Of a stretch of DNA of 60,990 nt, positions 48,322-58,120 are shown in pieces. The DNA comes from Letharia columbiana (Eukaryota; Ascomycota; Lecanoromycetes; Lecanorales; Parmeliaceae): NCBI RefSeq assembly GCF_014066305.1, contig NW_023501152.1, positions 1-60,990 on the forward strand. The letters are read 5' to 3'. The notes beneath the pieces are model-generated. The model ran no database searches, was not told where the DNA came from, and saw nothing but the letters and a program-made list of their open reading frames with translations. Made by a program: the position numbers and the translations under genes. Positions within the stretch are counted from its first letter, which is position 1. The number at the start of each line of letters is the position of its first letter.

Positions 48322-49210
48322 GCGACAGCTACAGTTCGCGCTGATCACGACCATTCACCTACCATGCTCTTTTTTTAAGCGGGATAAAAGCTAGTTACAA
48401 TGTGGTTGCTGCCATTGATATGCCGGAACCCCTAGTATGCTCTTCCTGCTAGAAGATATGAAGCTCGGTTTGATTGACCTTCACACGGTTTCTTTTACTA
48501 CCGGAAGATGATGAATGACTTGAACGAATCGCCCCCTTTTCTCCGAGGCCGCCATGCCGGCATTTCGCTGAATTCGTCCCTTCAGCCCACTTTGAGGTAA
48601 ATCCACAAATCGGCAGGTGGATCCACCTGTCGAGAATATGAATTTGCATGTGAGATACCCCTCGACGGGAGCACGCGAGCTCCTCCCATCGTAAGCGTAT
48701 CGCACAGTCAAGGCTGTATTGCAATAATTGTGTCGAAGCTGACGGCGTACCTGAAAAAAGCAAACGGAGGTAAATGATCTAGTAAGACCAGAATGTTGCG
48801 GTAGTTCCTGATGCATTTTCTTCGGGGGCCTGATCAAGCCAGCCACGCCACAAGTCATGAATCGACTTCCCCGCCCAGTATGTTCTCGATCCGCTGCATT
48901 TTGTATTATTATTTGCTGCTCTGTATAGATCCATTGATCATGTCTAGCGCACTCCCAGCACTCGACCAATCATGTCTGTCGGCTTTAAAAGCATTGGTAA
49001 GCCACCAACAACGCTTAGTCAAGGACTTAGGCAAGCGTAAGGAGACATGTTTGGTACATATAATGTCTTGGATGTGATTAGGTGTTGACCAGGCTTGAAA
49101 CTCCCATTTCTGGGATTCATTTTTTGTATTCATAACCTGTTGGTCGCTGTCTTCATTCGTCTCTCCTCCGTGAAAAAAGAGTAGCCCAATCTGCTCACGT
49201 TCCGCTCTGA
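48322..49210. other. Intergenic stretch, nothing seen
   Basis: Between the WW gene and the oxidoreductase. Open frames on both strands are short and unrecognised. Confidence 0.4.
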
Positions 49211-50184
49211 ATGCCCAAGATGGCCAACATGAAGGCCGTCGTCCTCCATCACCCCGGACCCCCTGGATCCCTCAAACTCGAAACCCGCCCAATCCCCACA
49301 CCGGGCAAAGGCCAAGTCCTCATCCAAATCAAAGCCTTCGGCCTCAACCGCTCCGAACTCTTCACACGTCTCGGATACTCTCCGAACGTCAAACTCCCCC
49401 GCATCCTCGGCAACGAAGCCGTGGGCCTCATCCACGAAGCGCCCGGCGGCGAGTTCGAAAAGGGCGACGTCGTCGCGACGTGCATGGGCGGCCTGGGGAG
49501 ACAAGTCGATGGCGGGTACGCGGAGTTTACGCTGGTGAAGGCGGAGTACGCGCGGGCCGTCCGGACGGAGTTGCCGTGGAACGTCCTCGGTGCCCTGCCG
49601 GAGATGCTGCAGACGTCGTGGGGTGCACTGAATCGGAATCTGGGCATCCGGGAAGGCGAAACGCTGCTGATCCGGGGCGGTACGACGTCTGTGGGCCTCG
49701 CGGCGGCGGCGATCGCGAAGAGTCAGGGGGTCGTTGTGCTGGCGACGACGCGGAGAACTGATAGGGAGGGGTTGCTTCGCGCTAGTGGCGTTGATCATGT
49801 TGGTGTTGATGTGGGTTCCGTTGTTGAAAAAGTGAAGGGGATCTTTCCCGCTGGCGTCGATAGGTCCTAGAGCTGGTCGGGTCAACGCTCACGGATTCGG
49901 TTCGCTGCGTGAGGAAAAGTGGGAAGGTTTGTCAGGTGGGGGTGGTTGGAGGGAACAATGCGGATAGTGCGGATGATGCGTTGCCGGATGGGGCGACGTA
50001 TGCGTTCTATGGCGGGGAGCAGGAGGATTTTCACGCGTTGCCGCTGGAGAAGCTGCTGGGGCAGGTGCGGGATGGGACCTTGCCGGTGCAGATTGGGAGG
50101 ACTTTTCGGTTGGAGGAGATTGTGGAGGCACATCGGGTCATGGAGGAGAATACTGCTGGGGGGAAGATTGTGGTACTCACGTAG
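49211..50184 (+). pseudogene. Zinc-type alcohol dehydrogenase / quinone oxidoreductase (MDR), one frameshift
   Basis: NAD(P)H-dependent medium-chain reductase/dehydrogenase that reduces quinones or enones. Frame 49211-49860 encodes the GroES-like N-terminal domain (MKAVVLHHPG start region, FGLNRSELFTRLG, RILGNEAVGLI) and the start of the Rossmann domain with the cofactor motif GGTTSVGLAAAAIA (about residues 154-167). The catalytic-zinc ligands of true alcohol dehydrogenases are not present, which fits the quinone-oxidoreductase branch. At about 49858-49864 the frame stops (TAG 49868-49870), while the -1 frame carries on exactly where the family continues (VLELVGSTLTDSVRCVRKSG) through 50184, ending GGKIVVLT. 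One base is therefore missing near GATAGGTCC. Total would be ~325 residues, the normal length. Because everything else is intact, a single-base sequencing error is as likely as a real lesion. Confidence 0.85.
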
Positions 50185-50485
50185 GTGAATCACTATGGGA
50201 AGGTTGGGACATTGGTTCTTTATTTTTGGCGGTCAATTGAAAGAGGTGTGCAGCAGAAATTGTGGCAAGGATTGCCCTGACAATCTTTGATGGAATTTGG
50301 AAGTCTAGCAGGCAGGCGTATGGTACAAATGGATCGCTTTCAAAGTTTATGTGATTAAAAATCTTGCCTCTGCTCTCCGTTTCGGTGCGTGAGAACGAAA
50401 TCTAGTCTTGAGACGAAAAAAAGTAGTGCATCTAGTTGGGTTGCATGCGTCTATCCCACACGTGCTCTAAGATCCTGTCGCATAT
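50185..50485. other. Short intergenic stretch
   Basis: 3' ends of the two convergent genes; nothing else seen. Confidence 0.4.
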
Positions 50486-51084
50486 TCATCGCTTGCCAGC
50501 GCGGTTGACTTTCTCCCAATCCTGCCCAAGATCCAACTCGCTTGCCGCGTCTTGGTCCTCCTTTTCTGCTTCCTCTTGCTTCTTCTCCTTCTTGGCTTCT
50601 TCTCGAACCTTTTTCTCCTTTGCTTCTGCGGCTGCCGCGTCCTTCTTCGCTTTCTTCTCTTTCTTCAATGCCTGGATATCTCTCTTGACCTTGATTACTT
50701 CTGCCTTACGCTGATCTACAGTGACTCTTTTCAGTTGGGCGACGGTAAGACTGGCTGAGAAGTTTTGCTTAGTCGAAGGCGAGATCGTGGAACCGTTATC
50801 GTTGTCAGGAAGTACGCTGAATCGTGTTCCCTCCATGTCAGAGGCTGCGGCGGATGCTACAGAACTGTCAGCTCAGAGTGTTTTAATGATAAACCTCCGC
50901 CAGGACACTGGCCTTCTGCCTGCCTTTTTGCCGCACGCGTTTGTTCTTTGGCGTTGGACTGATTTCGCAGAAGATCGCGATGCTCTGCTAGTTGGTCGTA
51001 ATTCTGGCGAAACTTATACGGGCTATCGCCGGCTGGATCGTATTCGTCTGAGAGTAGGAACTTGAAATATCGTTCAGAGGCCAT
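50486..51084 (-). CDS. Small coiled-coil hypothetical protein
   Basis: Exon 1 is 51084-50895 and exon 2 is 50856-50486, joined in phase 1 across a very short 38-nt intron (GTTTAT..GTAG with GCTGAC branch), giving 186 residues. The N-terminal ~60 residues are charged and aromatic (MASERYFKFLLSDEYDPAGD, then a Gln/Asn/Arg-rich helix). After a Ser/Ala linker and a short folded-looking segment, residues ~110-170 are a long Lys/Glu/Ala coiled coil (KKEKKAKKDAAAAEAKEKK onward). It ends DLGQDWEKVNRAGKR. No signal peptide or membrane segment. I do not recognise the family. Without the splice, both halves end abruptly in unrelated residues, which supports the intron. Confidence 0.65.
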
Positions 51085-51992
51085 ATTGAATCTTCTCTTT
51101 TGCCAAAACTGTTATAAAGCAAACGATAAAAGAAGGTGCCATGGGGATGGCTTTTAAAAAGATTGAGCGCTTGTTTCGCGTTTGCTGGACACGAGTGAAC
51201 AAAGGCAAGAACATTCTCGTCTGAGCTGGATCACGGAGGGCGAACACTCTGGTGGTAGCCGCCAACCTTTCAAAGCATCTCACATTATCGACGAATGATA
51301 GCTAGGATGTCAAAATGGGCTACGACAGCATTATGAAGGTCGTAATTTGCTGGCTAGGTAATGACTATATCAGCCTTGTAAGTATGGGGGTCCATACCGT
51401 TCACTGTAATTCAGTCAACGTAATGTCACGGTATCAGGTGACAAAAATCTGGATAAATGATCTTCTTAGTGAAGCCGGATACATGCAGTATGATCAGAGC
51501 TCATAAACGGTCTGCTATCCAACTTTTGCCATAATCGATCGATTTGAGGATATTCATCATTGATGAGGCTAATCCCACCAAACTTTTGGAGAACAAAACG
51601 CTGAGTAATTTCTTTCTATCCGTTTCCTGCCCTGAGCCAAATAATTACAGACTATCTCCGCAAGCTATCGTAGCTGTTTCTTTTAGTCGCCCAATCCATT
51701 CAAGCCAGCAGGGTCGATTTCACAAGCCTTGGCGTGGATGCCTTTCACGCAGGCTGCGGAAGGAAAACATTTCTCTCCAAACCTTGCTGGACGTCCTCCA
51801 CAAACGACACCACCACCTCAAACCCAATATAAACACATTTTCGATGGTCACGGAGGATATGCAGAAAATTATCGGCCAAAACACTCAGAACGAAGAACAA
51901 TCGCTGCCACAGTCGTATAAAACTCTCTTTGTCAGGGTGCAAATCTGGGCTCACAGGCATGGCGAAGCCGCAAACTACTCTTTTCATATTTG
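51085..51992. other. Gene-poor stretch, possible upstream exon of the next gene
   Basis: A frame from ATG 51738 (MPFTQAAEGKHFSPNLAGRP, then Pro/Gln/His-rich to 51917) looks protein-like and lies in the same frame as the gene starting at 51993, separated by a stop at 51918. It may be a first exon, but no intron restoring the frame was found. Confidence 0.35.
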
Positions 51993-53333
51993 ATGCGGCT
52001 CGGCAGCCACAGGCAGAGGAGTCCACGCCTTTTGAGGTCCTCCGGTGTGACCATGCAGGTAGCAGACGCGGCCAAACGGTCCCTCAAGCCATCCAGACTT
52101 ATGCTACGGGCTGAATCACCATCCTTATCTCCAGGAGATGCGGCGGATGAGATTGGTACGGGTGCTGTCATCGCACCTTCACTCGTCGCACATCACAACA
52201 AGCTGACCCAATCGACAAATACCGAAGCTGGGCTTCGAGAGGCTCGGGCTGGCCAGGAAACGGTGGCTGGCTACCAACCAGAGCCCCCCCCAACGACCTA
52301 CCTGGGCTCCCTTCTCGCCAAGGGAGAGAAACAAGTCCCGCCTGTCTGGACGCCTGTTAGCCCAACCATCCGCCCTATTGAAATTTTGGGCAAAAAAGGC
52401 GAGTCGAGCAAGAGCCAATATCTTCGCACAGCCCAAGAAGAAGTCCATATTGCGAAGGTGAGAAACTGGATCAGTTCTATCGCTCCTCGAGGTAAAGACA
52501 AGGACGCAGCACAAACGCTGAACGCTCATTCTTCAACTGGAACACAGCCAGGTCGAGGTACAAAAGCCATAGACATGGACGAGGCTCTCACTGTAGAAGG
52601 TCCCTTCAGTTTGAGGAACGGTTTGGCACGTCTGTCTCTTGGGCCCTCAATGAAGCCGACTCCTGCACCGGAGAAGAAGGAAACCAAAGTGCAGTTGTCA
52701 AGGGATTGGAATGTGAGTGGCATCGGAAAATATACGCCAAAGGACTTGGAAAAGGGTCCACTATTTGGGCGATTTTCTGGAGCTAAGACCAGCACTTTGG
52801 AGGGTAATGCTGAGACGAATGCTTTCGGCCCCATGACGAAGGAGCTACACGCCGCTGTTTCTGAGACGGGAAGTGCGAAAGAAGGCGATTCTCTGCCTGG
52901 GGTCAGAGAGACAAAAGTCACGGGCAGACTAGAACAAAGTGCTGGCCAGGAAGATGCTAAAGGTCAGGAGCCGCGCGGAGCGAAGAACGCTGTTGTAGAC
53001 AGCCGGCGGGAACCTAGGGGCATTGAGCCACGTGGGACAGACCAGAGTGTTCAGACCAATGGCCGAGATGGCGAATCTGATCAAATAGTCAAGGCCGACT
53101 CAGCTGCTGAGAGCAGCGGCCAAGACGGTACATCTCGTCCGTCGCCCGAGGAAGTGTCGCAAATGGAAGGAACATACGTGTCCCCTTACTCCCTGAGGAG
53201 AGCATTCAGTCGCAAGGATGTTACTCCCAAGAAAAAGGATCCCCCTGGGCCTCCGATATCGCAAGGGGGGATGGTGCCTCGTCCGGATGGGCGGTTGGAC
53301 TTGTGTTACCTAGCGGTTTTCGGAGTTGTATGA
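51993..53333 (+). CDS. Large disordered hypothetical protein (446 residues)
   Basis: Single long frame from the ATG at 51993 (the codon before it is TTG). The product is hydrophilic throughout, rich in Ser, Gly, Glu, Lys, Pro and Thr, with no signal peptide, membrane segment or recognised domain. Recurrent short patterns include LFGRFSGAKTS, NVSGIGKYTPKDLEKGPLFG (about 235-255) and several GRDG/PRG motifs in the last third. Such proteins are often regulatory or cytoskeletal adaptors, but nothing here decides that. The C-terminus (LDLCYLAVFGVV) differs in composition and may result from reading past a true 3' splice site. An N-terminal extension through 51738-51917 is possible. Confidence 0.6.
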   Translation: MRLGSHRQRSPRLLRSSGVTMQVADAAKRSLKPSRLMLRAESPSLSPGDAADEIGTGAVIAPSLVAHHNKLTQSTNTEAGLREARAGQETVAGYQPEPPPTTYLGSLLAKGEKQVPPVWTPVSPTIRPIEILGKKGESSKSQYLRTAQEEVHIAKVRNWISSIAPRGKDKDAAQTLNAHSSTGTQPGRGTKAIDMDEALTVEGPFSLRNGLARLSLGPSMKPTPAPEKKETKVQLSRDWNVSGIGKYTPKDLEKGPLFGRFSGAKTSTLEGNAETNAFGPMTKELHAAVSETGSAKEGDSLPGVRETKVTGRLEQSAGQEDAKGQEPRGAKNAVVDSRREPRGIEPRGTDQSVQTNGRDGESDQIVKADSAAESSGQDGTSRPSPEEVSQMEGTYVSPYSLRRAFSRKDVTPKKKDPPGPPISQGGMVPRPDGRLDLCYLAVFGVV

Positions 53334-54120
53334 AGCGGATGGAAGGATTAGAGACATGGTAGGCAGGAGAGGAGAGATTCTAACTCTGTGACATTATAAA
53401 AGCGGAGACCAAGGCGCTACCTTTAGATGGATCTGTAGTAAGAATTGGAATTTTTGCTGTTACATAGGGGAATTCCTTCTGGTTTCTAGAGCTGGAGGTT
53501 AATCGTTTGGCTCTATCCTGTTTCGTCCAGACTCCTGATATTTTGATGAGTATGATGAATTAGTATCAAAAGGATTGATGTTTTGGGTGAAACAAATTAG
53601 CCAGATTTCGTGGACTATTTCGAACTACTTTACCAATGCTAATCATGGAGGAGCATGGAGAGGATATGAAGAGAGGGGTGCGAGCGGTAGTACTTGTGAT
53701 GGTTGCGCCAAGCAGCGCAGGAAGTATGCCGAGCAAAAGCCTCGCTGCGTCTCATGAAGCGGTCAAGTGAGTCCATTGCCCATTCTTCTACAGATCCTGG
53801 CACATGCAACATAAGAGGAGATTCTGGCTATGCCGCAGTTTGTTTGCTTCACCCCTCGGGTCTTCGGACGTGATCATTATCGCGATGAAGGAGATTCATA
53901 ACATATTGATGTGCCCGAATCCGAACGCCACTTCGGAAACAGTCGCACGGGTTGAGAGATAACGGTTCGTAGTTGCGTCTTCAATGTCACGAGGCGAAGA
54001 CTGCGTCGAGATGCTAATGTATGTCCAGCTTTGATCTGTGAGCAGTATCTGTCCTAGTAGTCTTGAGTCCCTCAATATTATGAAAAGACTGTGTAAAAGA
54101 AACCAATTTACCGGAGGCAA

Positions 54121-54180
54121 GGTTGAGGTGGAGGTGGGGGTGAGAGTGGGAGTGGGGGCGAGGGTGGGAATCCGGGCGGG
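54121..54180 (+). repeat. G-rich tract with quadruplex potential
   Basis: The plus strand is almost purely purine plus T, with G runs of 5, 3, 5, 3, 3, 3 and 3 separated by 1-7 bases. It is an imperfect GTGGGAG/GTGGGGG repeat. It meets the usual four-run quadruplex definition several times over. Confidence 0.6.
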
Positions 54181-54474
54181 AGAAATGGAAGAGTCAACAT
54201 TACTTTGCTACGGCAGCTGTTTCCCGGAGAGAGAACTGAAAGCTAAACGAAATGTTTGCTGCTTGGGCGATATCTCAGTTACCATATTCGTACCAGATTA
54301 TAGCAGTAGAGAGAGCGTACAGGTTATGTTCTGTGTCAAACGCACGTTTTCAAGTGGTAAAGGAAGATTCTGGGTGAATGTGCAAACAATCCCAACTGTC
54401 CACCCTTGTGGGACCCGTGCTGAAGCCGTCTGTTCCACATGCAAAGACAGGTATGTATGCTGTCATGGATACAC

Positions 54475-54693
54475 TCACATCATCTCCGATCCGTCCTTGG
54501 TCTCGAAGCCAACCAAGAAGCTGGGCTCATCATCGTGCGTCTTGAAGGGGCCGTATACGGCGGGCACGCCTTCGTCTGACATGGTGGTGTTGTCCGCTCT
54601 GTATAGGGCACAGTCCTCGGAGTGCCGGTCGGAATAAGGCGTACCAAACTCCCATGCTTGAAAGTCGATGGCGTTATGCGTGAACTCCTCCAT
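54475..54693 (-). CDS. Possible gene fragment or internal exon, unknown family
   Basis: A minus-strand frame open from 54816 reads like a folded protein from about 54700 down (SYEWMEEFTHNAIDFQAWEF, then SDRHSEDCALYRADNTTMSD and a VYGPFKTHDDEPSFLVGFET end). The first in-frame ATG is 54693. The stop at 54475 overlaps a consensus donor (ATGAT then GTGAGT), so this may be an internal exon rather than a complete 72-residue protein. No neighbouring exon could be assigned. The aromatic/acidic pattern is reminiscent of NTF2-like small folds, but that is weak. Confidence 0.3.
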   Translation of the reverse strand: MEEFTHNAIDFQAWEFGTPYSDRHSEDCALYRADNTTMSDEGVPAVYGPFKTHDDEPSFLVGFETKDGSEMM

Positions 54694-55963
54694 CCACTCA
54701 TAACTGGGTGGGGCCGGGCTTCTGTCTACCAGGTCCAAGTACCGACAAAGTTGACGGTGAGGGTGGTGTGTAAGGACACGTTGGAAGGTTGCGACTCGGA
54801 AACGAAAGTCCTGCACGCTAAGACTCCTACGCTAAGTTCTCGTATAATGCCCCGCCTGAAGGGTTGCCTGGAGAATAATAATAATGCGCCGACATGAGCT
54901 TCGCAAAGATCCCAGCCCAGACTGGGGCCGAACAAAATGCCCGGTTCACGCGCTAAACTCAACCCTGAATATCAATTGGTTCGCTTCTAGGAGATAATTC
55001 CAGGACCGTCTACTGGTACTGCAGGGCTGCCTTTCGGTGCTGTATTAGATAGCCGGGCTTACGCCCCCAATAAAGCTCCAGTCATTTCTACCACGATCAC
55101 ACTGGAAGAGGACCTTTTCGAAATGCAAGTGAAGCCTGTGTGGGGGACGGCAACTTCTACTTGAATCCTAGCAGAATATAGCTGGGTGAATAAAAAGATG
55201 GTGTATTATGTCGTACTGCGGCAAGGCTTTGCATGAGCGCCAAGACGACAGGGAACGCGTAACAAGGCTGAAAATTTCGCTTAGGCAGTTTTCTCCCCAA
55301 TCGCATCTCCTCGTGATGATGATCTCTATCTCCCACTTCAAAGCATCATCATACGTACTCTCGTATTCCACGGTACATTTCCATTGAAACAATAAGGAGG
55401 CTTCCTGTGCCTTCTGTGGACCTGGTCACTGCTCTTCGCTCTTTCGCCCTGTGCTGAACATAAGCAGATGAAGATCGGACGCCAGCCCCCACTGAGGAAT
55501 GTAGTCTAGACCATTAGGCCTACCATCTGGTTGACGCTCCGATAGGACGCCATTCACATGCCATATTTCAAAAAGCGTTAGTAAGATCGCGTACTTCTGA
55601 CGGTGTCTGCCTCTGAGCCCGGCAAAACGGTCACATCCCGTTCAGCTGAGATTTCCGCCCCATTCAGCGCCGTTAAGAGGAAATTTTACGCGGGTGCAAT
55701 ATTGCGGCATACGTAACTGCATTTATATTCAAATTTCCAGACAATGGAGGCGGTCAGCCTTTAGCTCCACATTCCTCCATGCACGAATTGCGGGTGAAGG
55801 CTCTGATGTGATATTTTCCATCTCCATCTCGCGTTCAAAATTCGAGGTCTTTCCTAGACACCTGCAACTTTTCATTAACTGAGACCCTCGTACTGCAATG
55901 CTGGCACTATTCTAAACGCAATTGCTGTCTCCAGTCGTTACCTAGTCTTTATACCAACTCACA

Positions 55964-56556
55964 ATGTTCCGCCTTCTTTCCGCCGTCGCTCTCCTCTTGC
56001 CCCTGTTCCCCACACTCATCACCGCCCAATGCGCCGCCTGTGATTCCTACACCGCCGCGCTCCAGTCGTGCCAGACCACCAGCGCCAACGTCACCGCAGT
56101 TGGCACCACGATGGATTCCACTACCCTTCACTGCATGTGCACCTCCAAATCCGGCGTTACCGAAATGAACGCGTGCCAAGGCTGTGAGGATTCAAACCCA
56201 AGTACGACCCTGGATGTCACGGTGCTGGCCGCATGGGCATTGACTTGTACCGCCGATGGCCAGTTCGGTGACCAGCAGGCTGAGGCTTGCTGGAATAGCC
56301 AGCCGGATAATGTCGGGCCATGTGTCTCCAAAAGTAGTGCAGGTGAAAGTGCAAGTGCAGGTGGCGATACCATTTTTTCAACGAGCAGGTAGGTCTTCTG
56401 GGGCTTTTCTAAGATCTTCGTCATCTGATATCATCCAGTCAATCTGCGACGACATCTCCAACAGCGACCTCCAAGTCGGACGCGATGCTGTCTTTGCAGG
56501 CGCCTGTCTTACTTTCAGTCTTGGTTGTTGGACTCGGCATGGCGATTGAGCTCTGA
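55964..56556 (+). CDS. Secreted cysteine-rich, GPI-anchored-type protein
   Basis: Exon 1 is 55964-56388 and exon 2 is 56439-56556, joined in phase 2 across a 50-nt intron, giving 180 residues. The N-terminus is a clear signal peptide (MFRLLSAVALLLPLFPTLITA, cleavage near residue 21). The mature part has ten cysteines arranged C-x2-C-x10-C, C-x-C, C-x2-C, then three more, consistent with a disulfide-stabilised fold seen in fungal cell-surface proteins and some effector candidates. After a Ser/Thr/Gly-rich stalk, splicing restores a C-terminal hydrophobic segment (APVLLSVLVVGLGMAI) typical of a GPI-attachment signal; without the intron this tail is lost. Predicted location is the cell wall or outer plasma membrane. 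It is not an eight-cysteine CFEM by spacing that I can confirm. Function unknown. Confidence 0.82.
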
Positions 56557-57615
56557 AAATCTCTCATGGACCGAAAACCTACTGTGGCCTGTTAGAGTCG
56601 TGGGAAAGAGTTCTTTGTCAACCTTGTATAATACCTAATGAACTAATGATGTGGCGATGGCTTCTGCTGAATTATGTTACGTGTACAATGGATGCCAACT
56701 TGCCTCCTTGGGATCCGTCTATTCGGGAGACTCCCAACAAATGAAAAATTGACATGCTAATGAAATGTGCCTGCTAGCAATACAGTGTCGATCGCAACGA
56801 GATACTAGTTGTTCTTAGATGGAGTCTGCTGTCTGCGGCTTGCACGAAGCATGGTAGTTTAACCTTAACGACATGTTCCCATACAAAATTCCGGCCATCA
56901 GTGAAGTTATCTTCTCTGGTGTTGTGATCGCCGTTACATTCCCTCTTAGATGTCATGGGTAGAGGGAACAAACTTGCCAACTTCAGAAACAAGACGTTGA
57001 GTACCACGTCTTGTAAATAACAGTTGCTTTGCTAGCGGCGTCTGGAATTCAGTAGTTTTCGGCTATTCTCCTCGCTAGGAGTATTTCTCCGTTTTGTCAA
57101 GCAATCACTGATTGCAACGTGTTGTATCATGATACCTTGACTTGCTAGAAGATAACTTCTCTCAGACCTATCCGTCTACTCTCTCCGACTCACGCCTTAG
57201 TCCTTCAATTTTGACGTGGCTCACGACGCCCCACTGCTTTCACCGTATGCCGAAGCCCACAGGATCTGAACCAGAATTGGGCTCTCAGCATGTCAGCGCG
57301 ATCATTAGCAACGTTGGCCTTAACGCCAACGCTTCTAACTGAGTACACCTTCAGCATTGTCTCCAAATTATACCTTCTTGGCAAGAGTCAAAGCGCGTGG
57401 ACTCGAATGAAGAATTCGAAAAGCACAGAAAGAGCCAGAAGCGTGTCCTCCATGCTGCGTCCCGATTACGGAAGTAAAAATTGTTATTCTTCTTCTCGAA
57501 ACTCCGTCGGAGAAGCTCAGCTCCTGTGCGAGGTGGAACAGCCATCACGTCACGAATTTGGAGCGATACCATTCATGGGTGTTGCCTAGTTGTCGTGTGA
57601 TATTATTATATTTTC
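56557..57615. other. Intergenic stretch before the AT-rich block
   Basis: Normal base composition, short unrecognised frames only. The transition to the AT-rich block begins at about 57600. Confidence 0.45.
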
Positions 57616-58120
57616 CCTTTTCCGAAAAAAAAAAAAAAAAAATTTTTTTCCTTTTTTTTTCACCAAAAATTTTTAGAGGCCCCCCCCCGGGGGGGCCCCG
57701 GGTTGGGGGGTTTTTTTTTTTTTTTTATTAATTTTTTTTTTTTTTTTTAATTTTTTTTTTATTATTTTTTTTTTAAAATAAAAAAAAAAAAATTTTTTTT
57801 TTAATTAATAAATAAAAAAAAATTTTTATTAAAATTATATTTATTTTTTTTATTAATAAAAAAAAAAAAAAAAAAAAAAAATTTTAATTAATAATAAAAA
57901 AAAATTAAAATTATAAAAATAAAAAAAAATAATAAAAAAAAAAAAAAAAAAAATAAATAAATTTTTTTAAAAAAAAAAAAAAAAATAAAAAAAAAAAAAT
58001 AAAAAAATAATAATTAATTATTTTTTTTTTAAAAAATAATATAATAATAAAAAAAAAAATAAAAAAATAAAAAATTAAAAAAATTTAATTTTTATTTTTT
58101 TTTTTTTAAATTTTTAAATT
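57616..58120. other. Homopolymer/low-complexity transition, probably unreliable sequence
   Basis: Long alternating A and T runs, plus a C9/G7 block with near-palindromic GGCCC..GGGCC ends (about 57678-57700), with almost no complex sequence for ~500 bases. Natural AT-rich DNA to its right is not like this, so assembly or base-calling failure at the isochore boundary is the likeliest explanation. Confidence 0.6.

Larger units (their letters stand above)
53334..55963. other. Intergenic stretch with a G-rich tract and a possible gene fragment
   Basis: Mostly without coding signal. The two items of note (54121-54180 G-rich tract and the 54475-54693 minus-strand frame) are listed separately. Confidence 0.4.

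Noticed and set aside
49130..49885. 251-codon minus-strand frame
   Set aside because: Antisense to the MDR oxidoreductase, whose plus-strand frame has clear family motifs.
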